Shown here in pieces: positions 1 to 13,248 of a stretch of DNA of 64,000 nucleotides (within the stretch, counting starts at the first letter, position 1; each line of letters opens with the position of its first letter). The notes under the pieces were generated by a model. It was not told the DNA's origin. It saw only the letters and a program-made list of their open reading frames with translations, and ran no database searches. The DNA is taken from assembly GCF_002939945.1 (NCBI RefSeq), contig NZ_MDEB01000001.1, forward strand, positions 62,001-126,000, given 5' to 3'. The stretch is from Xanthomonas arboricola pv. populi. Lineage in GTDB: Bacteria; Pseudomonadota; Gammaproteobacteria; Xanthomonadales; Xanthomonadaceae. The translations under genes and the position numbers were made by a program.

Positions 1-635
<635 letters not shown>

Positions 636-751
636 TCAGCTGCAGCTGCCGCACGCGGCACCGATCTGCGAGCGCCGGCACACAGCGCACGCGCACCGGC
701 AGCAATAACGGACCACGCAGCACCGGCCGCGCGCGCTATTGCGCAATTCAG

Positions 752-1585
752 TCAGACGCCTTGTTCGAGAAAGCCGTGACGCTTGGTGATGGTGTCCAGC
801 GCCAGCAGCGTTTCCAGCAAGGCCTCCATCTTGTCCAGCGGCCAGGCGTTGGGGCCGTCCGACAGGGCCTTGGACGGGTCCGGATGGGTTTCGGCAAACA
901 GGCCGGAAATACCCACCGCCACCGCGGCGCGCGCCAGCACCGGCACGAATTCGCGCTGGCCGCCGGAACTGCTGCCCTGCCCGCCCGGCAACTGCACCGA
1001 ATGGGTGGCATCGAACACCACCGGACAGCCGGTGTCGCGCATGACGCTCAGCGAGCGCATGTCGCTGACCAGATTGTTGTAGCCGAACGAGGCGCCACGT
1101 TCGCAAACCATGATCTGCTCGTTGCCGGTCGACTTGGCCTTGTCCACTACCGGCTTCATGTCCCACGGCGACAGGAACTGGCCCTTCTTGATGTTGACCG
1201 GCTTGCCGGCGGCGCAGACGTTCTTGATGAAGTCGGTCTGGCGCACCAGGAAGGCCGGGGTCTGCAGCACGTCGACGACGGCGGCGACCTCGTTCATCGG
1301 GGTGTATTCGTGCACATCGGTCAGCACCGACACGCCGATCTGCTGTTTCACCGCTTCCAGCACCTTCAGGCCTTCTTCCAGGCCCGGTCCTCGGAAGCTG
1401 GTGCCGGAGGTGCGGTTGGCCTTGTCGAAGCTCGACTTGAAGATGAAGTTGATCCCGAGCTTGCCGGTGATCTCCTTGAGCTTGCCGGCCACGTCGAGCT
1501 GCAGTTGCATCGACTCGATCACGCAGGGGCCGGCGATCAGGAACAACGGCTGATCCAGGCCAACGTCGAAGTCACAGAGTTTCAT
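752..1585 (-). CDS. kdsA: 3-deoxy-D-manno-octulosonate 8-phosphate synthase (metal-dependent type)
   Basis: KdsA condenses phosphoenolpyruvate with arabinose 5-phosphate to give KDO-8-phosphate, the first committed step to the inner-core sugar of lipopolysaccharide. The 277-residue length is usual for the family. The N-terminal strand reads [12 protein letters not shown]; Cys21 is at the position of the metal-binding cysteine of the Aquifex-type enzyme, where the E. coli-type enzyme has asparagine. The other expected ligands are visible as the His in [10 protein letters not shown], the Glu in LFAETHPDP and the Asp in [20 protein letters not shown] is the conserved substrate loop. It lies between pyrG and eno on the same strand and may be transcribed with them, though repeats separate it from pyrG. 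Confidence 0.97.
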   Translation of the reverse strand: MKLCDFDVGLDQPLFLIAGPCVIESMQLQLDVAGKLKEITGKLGINFIFKSSFDKANRTSGTSFRGPGLEEGLKVLEAVKQQIGVSVLTDVHEYTPMNEVAAVVDVLQTPAFLVRQTDFIKNVCAAGKPVNIKKGQFLSPWDMKPVVDKAKSTGNEQIMVCERGASFGYNNLVSDMRSLSVMRDTGCPVVFDATHSVQLPGGQGSSSGGQREFVPVLARAAVAVGISGLFAETHPDPSKALSDGPNAWPLDKMEALLETLLALDTITKRHGFLEQGV

Positions 1586-1606
1586 CAGGTCACCTATTGA
1601 TTAAAG

Positions 1607-1876
1607 CCCCTCTCCCGTCGGGAGAGGGTCGGGGTGAGGGTATGGTTGCGAAGCACCGGTAAAGCCCGATGGTTTGCCTTGGCTGGCGCGTGGCGACGCG
1701 TTCCTCATGGCGGCCTTCTTTCAGTGTGTTGCGGCGCACCCTCATCCGGAACTGCGCGCCACCTTTCCCCGATAGGAGAAGGGAGTATCCGCGAGGCTTC
1801 TTTGATTTGCCTTCCAGTGTCCAGCGGCGCTCCTCATCCGCCCCTGCGGGGCACCTTCTCCCGATGGGAGAAGCAA
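1607..1876. repeat. Cluster of REP-like repeat units between pyrG and kdsA
   Basis: At least three related units fill this gap. Unit 1 (1607-1642) is CCCTCTCCC-GTC-GGGAGAGGG, a perfect 9-bp stem, followed by a GGGGTGAGGGT tail. Unit 2 (about 1737-1784) and unit 3 (1832-1876) read CCTCATCCG, then a GC-rich middle, then a TTCTCCC/GGGAGAAG hairpin. Very similar units occur at 6231-6276 and 14947-15076. They are dispersed intergenic palindromic repeats, and the hairpins could attenuate or stabilise the pyrG-kdsA transcript. No coding sequence is convincing in 1586-1880. Confidence 0.8.
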
Positions 1877-1880
1877 GCCC

Positions 1881-3575
<1,695 letters not shown>

Positions 3576-3662
3576 TTAGCGGGTGACGGGCGAATGCCCA
3601 AGGGTTGCGTGACGATCATGTCGTCACAGCGGCGAAAGAGGCGCCGCGCCTGGCGCCCAAAT

Positions 3663-3694
3663 GCAGACGCCCCGGCCAAGGCCGGGGCGTCTGC
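3663..3694 (-). terminator. Strong hairpin terminator after the small secreted-protein gene
   Basis: GCAGACGCCCCGGCC and its exact complement are separated by two bases, giving a near-continuous 15-bp stem. It starts 28 bp past the stop of the 3722-3970 gene. In leftward transcription it is followed by a short ATTT, so it looks like an intrinsic terminator with a weak U tract. Confidence 0.7.
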
Positions 3695-3721
3695 GTGGCG
3701 GAGCGCCGATTCGCACTGGCA

Positions 3722-3970
3722 TCAGCGCGCCGGCTTTTCTTCTTCCTCTTCCTCGCGCGGGGCCTCATCGGCCTTGGGCTTATGCGCTGCGGCGGCGGCA
3801 CGGCGTTCGGCCTTGCGCTCGGCTTCGGTCTTGGCCTTGGCGTCGTCGGCCTTCTGCGCGCTGGCACCGGCGCCCTGTCCGGTCTGCTGAGGAGCGGCCT
3901 GGGCCATGGCAGGAAGCGCGGCCACTGCGGCAGCACCGAGGGTGAGCATCAGGATGTGCTTGAACTTCAT
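3722..3970 (-). CDS. Small secreted Ala/Lys/Glu-rich protein, function unknown
   Basis: This 82-residue protein starts with a typical Sec signal peptide (MKFKHILMLTLGAAAVAAL, cleavage likely after AMAQA near residue 25). The mature part has no Cys and is a low-complexity, charged stretch rich in Ala, Lys and Glu, ending in a run of acidic residues before KPAR. It is probably periplasmic and largely helical or disordered. A textbook ribosome site (GGAGG, five bases before the ATG) and the strong hairpin downstream suggest an abundant monocistronic message. It is divergent from parE. I do not recognise a family. Confidence 0.8.
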   Translation of the reverse strand: MKFKHILMLTLGAAAVAALPAMAQAAPQQTGQGAGASAQKADDAKAKTEAERKAERRAAAAAHKPKADEAPREEEEEEKPAR

Positions 3971-4132
3971 GGTGTCCTCCGGGTTCGGTGACATCCTCAG
4001 GTGGGGACGTTTGGTTCCGATTCCAACGCCAGGGTATCCAGCCGCACCCCGCCCTGCACTGAACGTCTGTCGCGTGCAAAAAATCGTCTCAGCCCCCACA
4101 CTTGCGCGTCGTTTCACGTGCCAACGAGATGC

Positions 4133-6022
<1,890 letters not shown>

Positions 6023-6419
6023 AAGCACAAGAAGCTTGAGAGCCCCTATCCCGCCGGGGCGAGAAGACACTGGTTGCGCGCCACTGGCGCGCGTGCCTTG
6101 GAGCGCTCGCGCTGCTAGCAGGGGCCGGGGGCGCAAAACGGGGATTGGTGAGGGTGACGACGGTGATTCACTCTGGTGCCGCGTGGCGACACGCTTGCCA
6201 TCGCAGGCGGTGACATCTCCCTGAGGCGCCGCTCATCCGCCCCCTACGGGGCACTTTCTCCCGAGGGGAGAAGGGAGCGCTATCGGTCGAGGCTTACTTT
6301 AAGCAGACCGCATTGATCTGCCCCGCAGGCCACGTCTGCCAACGCGGCACACATGCCTTTGTGCACATCCATCGGGCGCCATCGGGGCCTAGCATCGTCG
6401 CTCCCCTGCCGAACCTCCG
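6023..6419. repeat. Intergenic region with REP-like repeats between parE and the S10 peptidase gene
   Basis: A degenerate unit near 6037-6070 (GCCCCTATCCCGCCGGGGCGAG) resembles the left half of the unit at 1607. A clear unit at 6231-6276 reads GCTCATCCG, a GC-rich middle, then TTTCTCCCGAGGGGAGAAGG. The preceding GCGTGGCGACACG motif also precedes the repeat cluster near 1690, so the repeated block may be longer than the palindrome. I see no gene here. Confidence 0.7.
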
Positions 6420-7928
6420 ATGCTCATGCCCTCCTTCCTCCGCGCCAGCCTGCTGGCCTGCGTCCTGCTCAGCGGGACCGCGCTGGCCGATGCGCCCGAC
6501 AAGAACGATGCAAAAACCGACGCCAAATCCGACGCGCCCGCGGCCAAACCCGCGCCACTGCCGGCCGATGCGAGCGTGCGGCAAAGCACGCGCGTGGCCG
6601 GGCGCACGCTGAGTTACACCGCCACCGTCGGCACGCTGCCGGTGCGCGACGCGCAGGGCAAGACCACCGGCGAGGTGGTGTTCACCGCCTACACCGCCGA
6701 CAGCAAGGACCGCCCGGTGACCTTCGCATTGAATGGCGGGCCCGGCGCGTCATCGGTGTATCTGAACATGGGCGCGATCGGGCCCAAGGTGGTCGCCTTC
6801 GGCGCCGAAGGCGACAGCGCGTCGGCACCGGCGGCGCTGCGCGACAATCCGGGCACCTGGCTGGACTTCACCGATCTGGTGTTCATCGACCCGGTCGGCA
6901 CCGGCTTCAGCCGCGCCCTGATCGGCGACGACGAGGCCAAGAAGCAGTTCTACAACCCGCAGGCCGACGTGGAATATCTCTCGCGCGTGGTCTACGACTG
7001 GCTGCTCAAGAACCGCCGCCTGCAGGCGCGCAAATACCTGGTCGGCGAAAGTTACGGCGGCTTCCGCGGCCCGCGCATCACCCAATACCTGCAGACCCGG
7101 CTCGGCGTGGCGATGAACGGCGTGGTGCTGGTATCGCCGTACCTCAACCCAACCCTGGACGACAACAGCGATGTGTCGCCACTGGCCTGGATGATGACGC
7201 TGCCCTCGATCGCCGCCGCGCACCTGGAACGCCAGGGCCGGCTCAGCGACGCGGCAATGCGCCAGGTGATCGACTACACCCGCGGCGACTACGCGGTGGC
7301 GCTGATGAAGGGCCGCACCGACCCGCAGGCGACCGAAACGATGCTGCAGCAGGTCACCCGCATGACCGGGCTGGATCCGGCTTATGTGCGGCGCTCCGGC
7401 GGACGCCTGGAAACCCAGGCATACCTGCGCGAGGTGTTCCGCGACAAGGGCGAGCTGGGCAGCCGCTACGACTCCAACGTCACCGCGTTCGACCCCTTTC
7501 CCAACGATCCCGAGCAGCGCGCCAACGATCCGCTGCTGGACAGCATCATCGCGCCGACTACCACCGCGATGGTGGACTTCGTCACCCGCGTGGTCGGCTG
7601 GAAGGTCGATGCGCGCTATCAGGCGCTCAATTACGACGTCAACACGCTGTGGGACTGGAACGACGAATTGCGCAAGGGCGCGGTCACCCAGCTGCGTCAG
7701 TCGGTGGCGATCGACCCCAAGCTGCGCGTGCTGATCGCGCATGGCTGGAACGACCTCTCCTGCCCGTTCATGGGCTCGGTGTTGACGGTGGACCAGATGC
7801 CGGCGATGGGAAGCGACCCCAAGCGCGTGCAGGTCCGCGAATATTCGGGTGGCCACATGTTCTACAACCGCCCCGACAGTCAGGCCGCGTTCCGCAACGA
7901 CGTCAAGACGCTGTACGAAACCCGCTGA
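6420..7928 (+). CDS. Secreted S10-family serine carboxypeptidase-like protein
   Basis: This is a 502-residue alpha/beta hydrolase peptidase of the S10 (carboxypeptidase Y-like) family, which removes C-terminal residues from peptides. A signal peptide (about 1-23, ending LSGTALA) sends it to the periplasm or outside. The oxyanion segment is NGGPGASS (about 105-112), the nucleophile is Ser211 in GESYGG, the acid is the Asp in HGWNDLSCPF, and the histidine is in GGHMFYNRP. A low-complexity Asp/Lys/Ala linker follows the signal peptide. An in-frame ATG at 6426 is an equally good start. It stands alone between repeat-rich gaps; bacterial substrates for this family are poorly known. Confidence 0.9.
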   Translation: MLMPSFLRASLLACVLLSGTALADAPDKNDAKTDAKSDAPAAKPAPLPADASVRQSTRVAGRTLSYTATVGTLPVRDAQGKTTGEVVFTAYTADSKDRPVTFALNGGPGASSVYLNMGAIGPKVVAFGAEGDSASAPAALRDNPGTWLDFTDLVFIDPVGTGFSRALIGDDEAKKQFYNPQADVEYLSRVVYDWLLKNRRLQARKYLVGESYGGFRGPRITQYLQTRLGVAMNGVVLVSPYLNPTLDDNSDVSPLAWMMTLPSIAAAHLERQGRLSDAAMRQVIDYTRGDYAVALMKGRTDPQATETMLQQVTRMTGLDPAYVRRSGGRLETQAYLREVFRDKGELGSRYDSNVTAFDPFPNDPEQRANDPLLDSIIAPTTTAMVDFVTRVVGWKVDARYQALNYDVNTLWDWNDELRKGAVTQLRQSVAIDPKLRVLIAHGWNDLSCPFMGSVLTVDQMPAMGSDPKRVQVREYSGGHMFYNRPDSQAAFRNDVKTLYETR

Positions 7929-8126
7929 GCGCAGCCATCGCCTGCCGCACACGCGGCTGGCGATGCAGCACCCAGCGGCGCGTGCGTATCAACCCGTCGC
8001 GAAGCCACCACACAACGCGTGCACTGGCCCTACTGCCAGTTGCATGCGCCCGCTTCCGCAAACCTGAGACCGGCACAGGTGCCGTTGAAGTTGATCAGCC
8101 GCACAAACCAGAACGGACACCAGCTG

Positions 8127-8159
8127 TCACGAATCCCGAATCCCGATTCCCGATTCACA
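8127..8159. repeat. Short tandem GAATCCC repeat
   Basis: The stretch consists of GAATCCC, GAATCCC, GATTCCC and GATTC in direct tandem. Such runs are common between genes in Xanthomonas and relatives. It lies just past the DUF218 gene's stop, in an otherwise featureless gap from 7929. Confidence 0.6.
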
Positions 8160-8916
8160 ACGCCCCAGGCTCGGCAGCCTTCACATTCCAGCCCATCCAC
8201 TCGTAAATGCGATAGCGCGCGATGCCCAGATACTCGTGCAAGGCGACATCGGCCACGGTGAAGTTGTAGCTCTGCGGCAACCACGCCCAGGACGCAGTCA
8301 ACCAGTCAGATCGCACCGGCGTGGCATCGATGCCGAAATGGCGGAAATACAGCCCGGCACGCCGCAGATGCGTGGCCGAGGACACCAGCACGACCCGGTC
8401 GGGCCGGTACTTGCGCAGCAATGGCTGGCTGAACTGCGCGTTCTGCCAGGTGTTCATACTGGACGGCTCCATGACCAGATCGGCCTGATCGATACCAAGC
8501 CCGATCAGCACCTTCCGATACACCACCGCCTCGGACAGGCCCAGCCCGCGCGCGTCGCCGCCACTGATCACGATCTTGCAGTCGCCGCCATGCGCACGGC
8601 ACTGCCGGTATAGCCGCGCCGACTCGACGATGCGGCCGTAGGCGAACATGTTGGCCTCGGCGGTGGCGTCGGGGCCATCCGGCCGCACCGTGCCCGCGCC
8701 CAGCAGTACGATCATGTTGCGCGCGCGCCAGTCGTTGAAATCGTTGACGCCGGTCTGCTGCAGCCCGTGCAGCATCCAGCTCGCCAACGGGCCGCAGCCG
8801 ACCAGCAACAGCAACGCCAGCGTGGCCGCCGCCAGCGCACGCGCACTGCGCAGCCAGCGTCGGCAGCCGATCAACCAGGACAGCAGGAACAGCACGCACA
8901 CCAGCGCAAGCATCAT
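8155..8916 (-). CDS. DUF218 / YdcF-ElyC-SanA family membrane protein
   Basis: This 253-residue protein has two N-terminal hydrophobic segments (about 1-20 and 27-50) followed by a DUF218 domain. The domain shows the characteristic IVLLGAG strand, VISGGDARG, and the EPSSMNTWQNAQ block followed by VVLVSSATHLRRAGLYF. Family members such as ElyC and SanA affect envelope integrity and peptidoglycan or enterobacterial-antigen lipid carrier metabolism, but no enzymatic activity is settled. The start ATG at 8916 has an adjacent alternative at 8913. It lies downstream of pit on the same strand with a 121-bp gap. Confidence 0.88.
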   Translation of the reverse strand: MMLALVCVLFLLSWLIGCRRWLRSARALAAATLALLLLVGCGPLASWMLHGLQQTGVNDFNDWRARNMIVLLGAGTVRPDGPDATAEANMFAYGRIVESARLYRQCRAHGGDCKIVISGGDARGLGLSEAVVYRKVLIGLGIDQADLVMEPSSMNTWQNAQFSQPLLRKYRPDRVVLVSSATHLRRAGLYFRHFGIDATPVRSDWLTASWAWLPQSYNFTVADVALHEYLGIARYRIYEWMGWNVKAAEPGAL

Positions 8917-9037
8917 CGGCGCGTTTCCTCAGGCAGGGCGCGTTGATACATCAGAGTGGAACGGGATGACCTGCAACAGGACGGCCCGCAGCTGGTGCGC
9001 ATGCTCGCCCACCGAGGTGACCACCGCGCGACATCGC

Positions 9038-10165
9038 TCAGGTCCAGCCGAACCATTCGAAGCAGCGCAGGATCAGATACGCCACGCCGCCGGCGGCCGG
9101 GATGGTCAGAATCCAGGCCCAGACGATGCGCTCGATCACGCCCAGCCGCAGCGAGCGCGGGTTCTTGGCAAAGCCCACGCCCATAATGGCGGTGGAAATG
9201 CTGTGCGTGGTCGACACCGGCATGCCGAAGTGCGCGGCCACGGTCAACACGGTGGCCGAGCTGGTTTCCGCGGCAAAGCCGTGGATAGGATGCAGCTTGA
9301 CCATCTTGTGGCCGAGCGTCTTGATGATCTTCCAGCCGCCCGAGGCGGTGCCGGCGGCCATCACCACCGCACAGGTCAGCACGATCCACATCGGAATGCC
9401 GGCGCCCGCGGCCAGCCCGGTGCCCGGATGCAGGAACGCCAGCCAGCTCGGCAGATCGTCCAATGCACCGGCCGACTGTGCGCCGATCAAGGTCATGGCG
9501 ATGATGCCCATGGTCTTCTGCGCGTCGTTATGGCCGTGGGCATAGCCCATGTAGGCGGCCGAGGCGATCTGCGCCTTGCCGAAGAACGCATTGACCCAGC
9601 GCGGACGCGCCAGCCGCCCGATCGGCCCGCCCAGCCGGGCCATGCCGGCGATGATCGCCCACAGCAGCAGCATCACCACGATGCCGAGCAGGAAGCCTGC
9701 GATCGGCGAGGTGATCATGGGCACGAACACCTTCCACAACAGGCCCTTGTTCTTGGCCCAGTTGCCGATGTTTTCCGACCAGATCAACGCGTTCCAGTTG
9801 TTGTGCGCGGCCGCCAGACCGGCACCGCACAGCCCGCCGATCAAGGCGTGCGAAGACGACGACGGCAGGCCCTTCCACCAGGTGATCAGGTTCCAGATGA
9901 TGCCGCCCAGCAGCGCGCACAGGATCACCTGCGGGGTGACTTCGACCACGTCGGTGTTGAGCAGGCCGGAGGCGATCGTCAACGCTACCGCAGTACCGGT
10001 GAGCGCGCCGATCAGGTTCATGCCGGCGGCCAGCATCACCGCCCAACCCGGCGACAGCACCTTGGTGGCGACCACGGTGGCGATGGAGTTGGCGGTGTCG
10101 TGGAAGCCGTTGATGAACTCGAACACCAACGCCGCCAGGATCACCACCATAACTAGGGTAAGCAC
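9038..10165 (-). CDS. pit: Low-affinity inorganic phosphate transporter (Pit/PHO4 family)
   Basis: This is a 375-residue inner-membrane carrier that moves phosphate, usually as a neutral metal-phosphate complex driven by protons. Both family repeats are visible: GFHDTANSIATVVATKVL near the N-terminus and GYAHGHNDAQKTMGI in the second half. About ten hydrophobic segments are evident. It follows the DUF47 gene by 9 bp on the same strand, the standard Pit/PitA accessory pairing, so the two are very likely one operon. Confidence 0.94.
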   Translation of the reverse strand: MLTLVMVVILAALVFEFINGFHDTANSIATVVATKVLSPGWAVMLAAGMNLIGALTGTAVALTIASGLLNTDVVEVTPQVILCALLGGIIWNLITWWKGLPSSSSHALIGGLCGAGLAAAHNNWNALIWSENIGNWAKNKGLLWKVFVPMITSPIAGFLLGIVVMLLLWAIIAGMARLGGPIGRLARPRWVNAFFGKAQIASAAYMGYAHGHNDAQKTMGIIAMTLIGAQSAGALDDLPSWLAFLHPGTGLAAGAGIPMWIVLTCAVVMAAGTASGGWKIIKTLGHKMVKLHPIHGFAAETSSATVLTVAAHFGMPVSTTHSISTAIMGVGFAKNPRSLRLGVIERIVWAWILTIPAAGGVAYLILRCFEWFGWT

Positions 10166-10174
10166 GCGGCGACC

Positions 10175-10801
10175 TCAGCTGTTCTTCAATACGATCTGGT
10201 ACACCACCACCCCCGCCTCGCGGCAACGGTCGATGGCCTTTTCCAGGATCTCGAAGAATTCCTTGAGCAGGAACATCTGCAGCGTGTCCAGGCGACCGGA
10301 ATAGATGTCGCGATACAGCTCGAGCATCAGCCGGTCGGCTTCGTTTTCCAGCATGCGCAGCTTGTCGTTGAGCGCGGTCATGCGATCGATGTTCATGTGC
10401 GGCAGGTCGGTCACCATCTCCACCACCACGGCGGCTGCCTGTTCCAGCATGGCCGCGCGCGGGGCGAAGTCGATGTGCTCCAGATGCTTGGTGGCCAGCG
10501 AGTAGCGGTCGGCGAACTTCTCGACCTGCTTGGGAATCTTGTACAGCGCCGAGCCCAGCGCTTCGATGTCCTCGCGCTCGATCGGGGTCATGAAGCTGTC
10601 CACCAGCGCCTGGCCGATCTTGTCGGAGGCGGCGCGTTCGCGCAGGCGGGCCAGCTTGAAGGCGTCCAGCGCGGGTTGGCGGTCGGACGTGCGCATCATG
10701 GCGTGCAAGGCCTTGGTGCTGTCGTAGGCGGCCTGCGCCGCTTCGTTCAGGAGCGCATAGAACTGCTTGCCGGAACCGAAGATGGTCTGCAACGAGAACA
10801 T
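10175..10801 (-). CDS. DUF47 (PhoU-like) partner of the phosphate transporter
   Basis: This 208-residue all-helical protein of the DUF47/PhoU-related family is normally encoded next to Pit transporters and thought to modulate them. The opening MFSLQTIFGSGKQFYALLNE is typical, and the sequence is dense in charged amphipathic helices with no signal peptide. I chose the ATG at 10801 rather than an upstream in-frame start at 10843, because upstream residues do not look conserved and the family begins at this Met. It is the first gene of the pit operon and is divergent from the CBS-domain gene across 274 bp. Confidence 0.9.
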   Translation of the reverse strand: MFSLQTIFGSGKQFYALLNEAAQAAYDSTKALHAMMRTSDRQPALDAFKLARLRERAASDKIGQALVDSFMTPIEREDIEALGSALYKIPKQVEKFADRYSLATKHLEHIDFAPRAAMLEQAAAVVVEMVTDLPHMNIDRMTALNDKLRMLENEADRLMLELYRDIYSGRLDTLQMFLLKEFFEILEKAIDRCREAGVVVYQIVLKNS

Positions 10802-11075
10802 GGGTGGAGAACTTCCTGCCGTCGAGGGAGAGACGGACGCCAAGCGCGAATTATGACCGTTCCATGACCTGTCTGGGTATCTCGGCGGCGCAGGCGGTCT
10901 TCACATCGGCATTTGCCGGCTCGAACCACCCTGTGGTTTGCTAACATGCTCCCGCGCCCCCGGGTGCACCCTATGGAAGACGACCCTATATTCCCCCGTT
11001 GCCGCCCCGCCTCTGCGTGCGCCGGCCAACCCAGTGCTCGCCCGCCCTCCCCTTCACTGACCGGGGAAGACGCCC

Positions 11076-12416
11076 GTGGTTGAGTTTCTGATCGTCATCG
11101 CGCTGATCCTGTTGAACGGCTTCTTCGCGATGTCGGAAATGTCCTTGATGACCTCGCGCAAGAGCCGCCTCAAGCAGATGGCCGGCTCCAGCAAGCGCGC
11201 CGCCCGCGCACTGGCGCTGGCCGAAAGCCCGGAAAACTTCCTGTCCACGGTGCAGATCGGCATCACCTTGATCGGCATCCTGACCGGCGTGTTCGGTGGC
11301 GAGGCGATCGGCGAGGCCATCAGCAGCTGGCTGCAGGGCCTGTTCCCGGCCCTGTCGGCCTCGTTCGAACTAGTCGGCAAGCCGCGCCCATATTCGGTGG
11401 TGATCGGCAGCACGCTGGCGGTGGCCCTGATCACCTTCCTGACGCTGATCTTCGGCGAGCTGGTACCCAAGCGGCTGGCGCTGCGCAACTCCGAGGACAT
11501 CGCCGGGGTGGTCGCGGTGCCGATGGCGTGGCTGGCCAGGATCGCCGCGCCCGGCGTGTGGGTGCTGGCGCGCTCGACAAGGCTGGTGCTGCGCATGCTC
11601 GGCATGGGCAAGGACGAATCGGCATCGGTGACCGAAGAGGAGATCCGCATGCTGGTGGCCGAAAGCCACGAGGCCGGCGTGATCGATGCACACGAGCGCG
11701 ACATGATGAACCGCGTGATGCGGCTGGGCGACCGCACCGCCGACAGCCTGATGACCCCGCGCAACCGCATCGCCTGGCTGGACGCCAATGCCGAGCCGGA
11801 ACGCAATCTGCTGGTGATGCGCGAACACGAATTCTCGCGCTACCCGGTCTACCGCGGCAGCGACCAGGACATCGCCGGCGTGCTGGAAGTCAAATCGCTG
11901 GTCACGCGCATGGATGGACACGGCGCGCACCTGTTCCATGCGCTGCGCGACACCTTGTTCGTGTCCGAATCCACGCATGCGATGAAGCTGCTGGAAATCT
12001 TCCGCGAAGAACAGCAGTCGATGGCCCTGGTGGTCGACGAATACGGCGAAATCCGCGGATTGGTGACCATCAGCGACTTGATGGGCGCGGTGGTCGGCCG
12101 TCTGCAGGCGGTGGAAAACACCGACGAGGATGCGCTGGTGGTCACGCGTGCCGACGGCTCGCTGCTGATCGACGGCTCGCTGCCGGTGGAGGAACTGCGC
12201 GAAGTGCTGGGCGCCGAACTGCCGGAAGCCGACGAAGGCGACTATCACACGCTGGCCGGCCTGTGCATCTACTACTTCGGGCGCATTCCGCAGGCGGGCG
12301 AATTCTTCGATTGGGCCGGCTGGCGCATCGAGATCGTCGATCTGGATGGCGCGCGCGTGGACAAGCTGCTGCTGAGCCGTGTCGGCGACGAGGGCAGCGA
12401 TGACATCGTCGGATAA
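11076..12416 (+). CDS. CNNM/CorC-type membrane protein with CBS domains ('hemolysin family')
   Basis: This 446-residue integral membrane protein has a DUF21/CNNM transmembrane domain (about 1-180, opening VEFLIVIALILLNGFFAMSE), a CBS pair (about 200-340; motifs LMTPRNRIAWLD and EYGEIRGLVTISDLMG) and a C-terminal CorC_HlyC domain (about 355-435). Relatives export or regulate divalent cations such as Mg2+; the 'hemolysin' name is historical. The GTG start at 11076 follows GGGGAAG at a good distance and gives the usual family N-terminus. It overlaps the next gene by 17 bp, which suggests translational coupling. Confidence 0.9.
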   Translation: MVEFLIVIALILLNGFFAMSEMSLMTSRKSRLKQMAGSSKRAARALALAESPENFLSTVQIGITLIGILTGVFGGEAIGEAISSWLQGLFPALSASFELVGKPRPYSVVIGSTLAVALITFLTLIFGELVPKRLALRNSEDIAGVVAVPMAWLARIAAPGVWVLARSTRLVLRMLGMGKDESASVTEEEIRMLVAESHEAGVIDAHERDMMNRVMRLGDRTADSLMTPRNRIAWLDANAEPERNLLVMREHEFSRYPVYRGSDQDIAGVLEVKSLVTRMDGHGAHLFHALRDTLFVSESTHAMKLLEIFREEQQSMALVVDEYGEIRGLVTISDLMGAVVGRLQAVENTDEDALVVTRADGSLLIDGSLPVEELREVLGAELPEADEGDYHTLAGLCIYYFGRIPQAGEFFDWAGWRIEIVDLDGARVDKLLLSRVGDEGSDDIVG

Positions 12417-13071
12417 GGGCGTACCGCCTTCGGATGCGGCCGACGGCGAGCAGATGCGCTACCGCAACGAAGGCATCCGCAGCCTGCTGGCGGCCTTCAG
12501 CGAGGGCGATCCGGCGCATGTGTTGCGGGTGCGCGAGATCCTGGCCGATCTGCAGCAGAGCGCGTTCGGGGTATTTCTGTTCCTGGCGATCCTGCCGTCG
12601 TTCATTCCCATTCCCGGCGTCGCCGGCGGTATCAGCGGCCCGCTGACGGTGCTGATCGGGCTGCAGATGATGTGCTGCCTGCGCAAGCCGTGGGTGCCGC
12701 GTTTCATCGGCGACCGCGGGCCGCGCCGCAGCACCAGCCAACGTTTCGTCGCGCGGCTTGCGCCGACGCTGCAGCGCCTGGACCGGCTGCTCAAACCACG
12801 CCTGCACGGCATGCTGGACCGGATTCCGGCGCAGATGTTCACCGGCGTGCTGCTGGTGCTGGTCGGCATCCTGCTGACGCTGCCGATCCCGTTCACCAAC
12901 TACATCTTCGGGCTGATCCTGCTGCTGTTTGCGCTGGCCCTGCTCGAACGCGACGGCGCGTTGCTGCTGGTGGGCTGGGCCGCTGCGCTGATCTCGGTGG
13001 CGGTGTTCGGCGTCACCTCGGATCAGTTGCTGGACCTGATCGGCGGTTGGTGGCCGGTCGCCTGGCGCTGA
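12400..13071 (+). CDS. ExoD family membrane protein
   Basis: This 223-residue protein matches the ExoD family (PF06055), named from rhizobial exopolysaccharide mutants, whose molecular role is unknown. It has an N-terminal soluble region (about 1-60) and four to five hydrophobic segments, including ILPSFIPIPGVAGGISGPL and the C-terminal pair around FALALLERDGALLLVGW. The ATG at 12400 lies inside the end of the CBS-protein gene, a coupled overlap. It is not adjacent to the polysaccharide cluster, so a link with that cluster is only speculation. Confidence 0.86.
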   Translation: MTSSDKGVPPSDAADGEQMRYRNEGIRSLLAAFSEGDPAHVLRVREILADLQQSAFGVFLFLAILPSFIPIPGVAGGISGPLTVLIGLQMMCCLRKPWVPRFIGDRGPRRSTSQRFVARLAPTLQRLDRLLKPRLHGMLDRIPAQMFTGVLLVLVGILLTLPIPFTNYIFGLILLLFALALLERDGALLLVGWAAALISVAVFGVTSDQLLDLIGGWWPVAWR

Positions 13072-13092
13072 GCGCACAACGACCGGCGCACT

Positions 13093-13235
13093 AGAGCGGC
13101 TGACAAAACGTAGCGAGCGGTCATCAGGTGGGTGCGGACGACGCACAGGAACCGCAGTGTACGCGTGGTACATGAGGATACCGAGCATCGGCCGCGCCCG
13201 CCTGGCGGCTGCGCAGTAGTGTTGTTAACCGCTCT
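13093..13235. mobile_element. MITE-like element of 143 bp with terminal inverted repeats
   Basis: The left end reads AGAGCGGCTGACAAAAC. The right end, read on the other strand, is AGAGCGGTTAACAACAC, a 17-bp imperfect inverted repeat with three mismatches. The interior has no coding potential. It sits between the convergent exoD-like and flavin stress-protein genes. The structure fits a non-autonomous miniature element or a structured dispersed repeat; I recall similar repeats in Xanthomonas genomes but cannot check copy number here. Confidence 0.65.
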
Positions 13236-13248
13236 TCGTTGAGCGCAA

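Noticed and set aside
1645..1655. GGTTGC in the repeat region as another sigma-regulon site
   Set aside because: The 17-base spacing does not lead to CAC, and it is part of the repeat.
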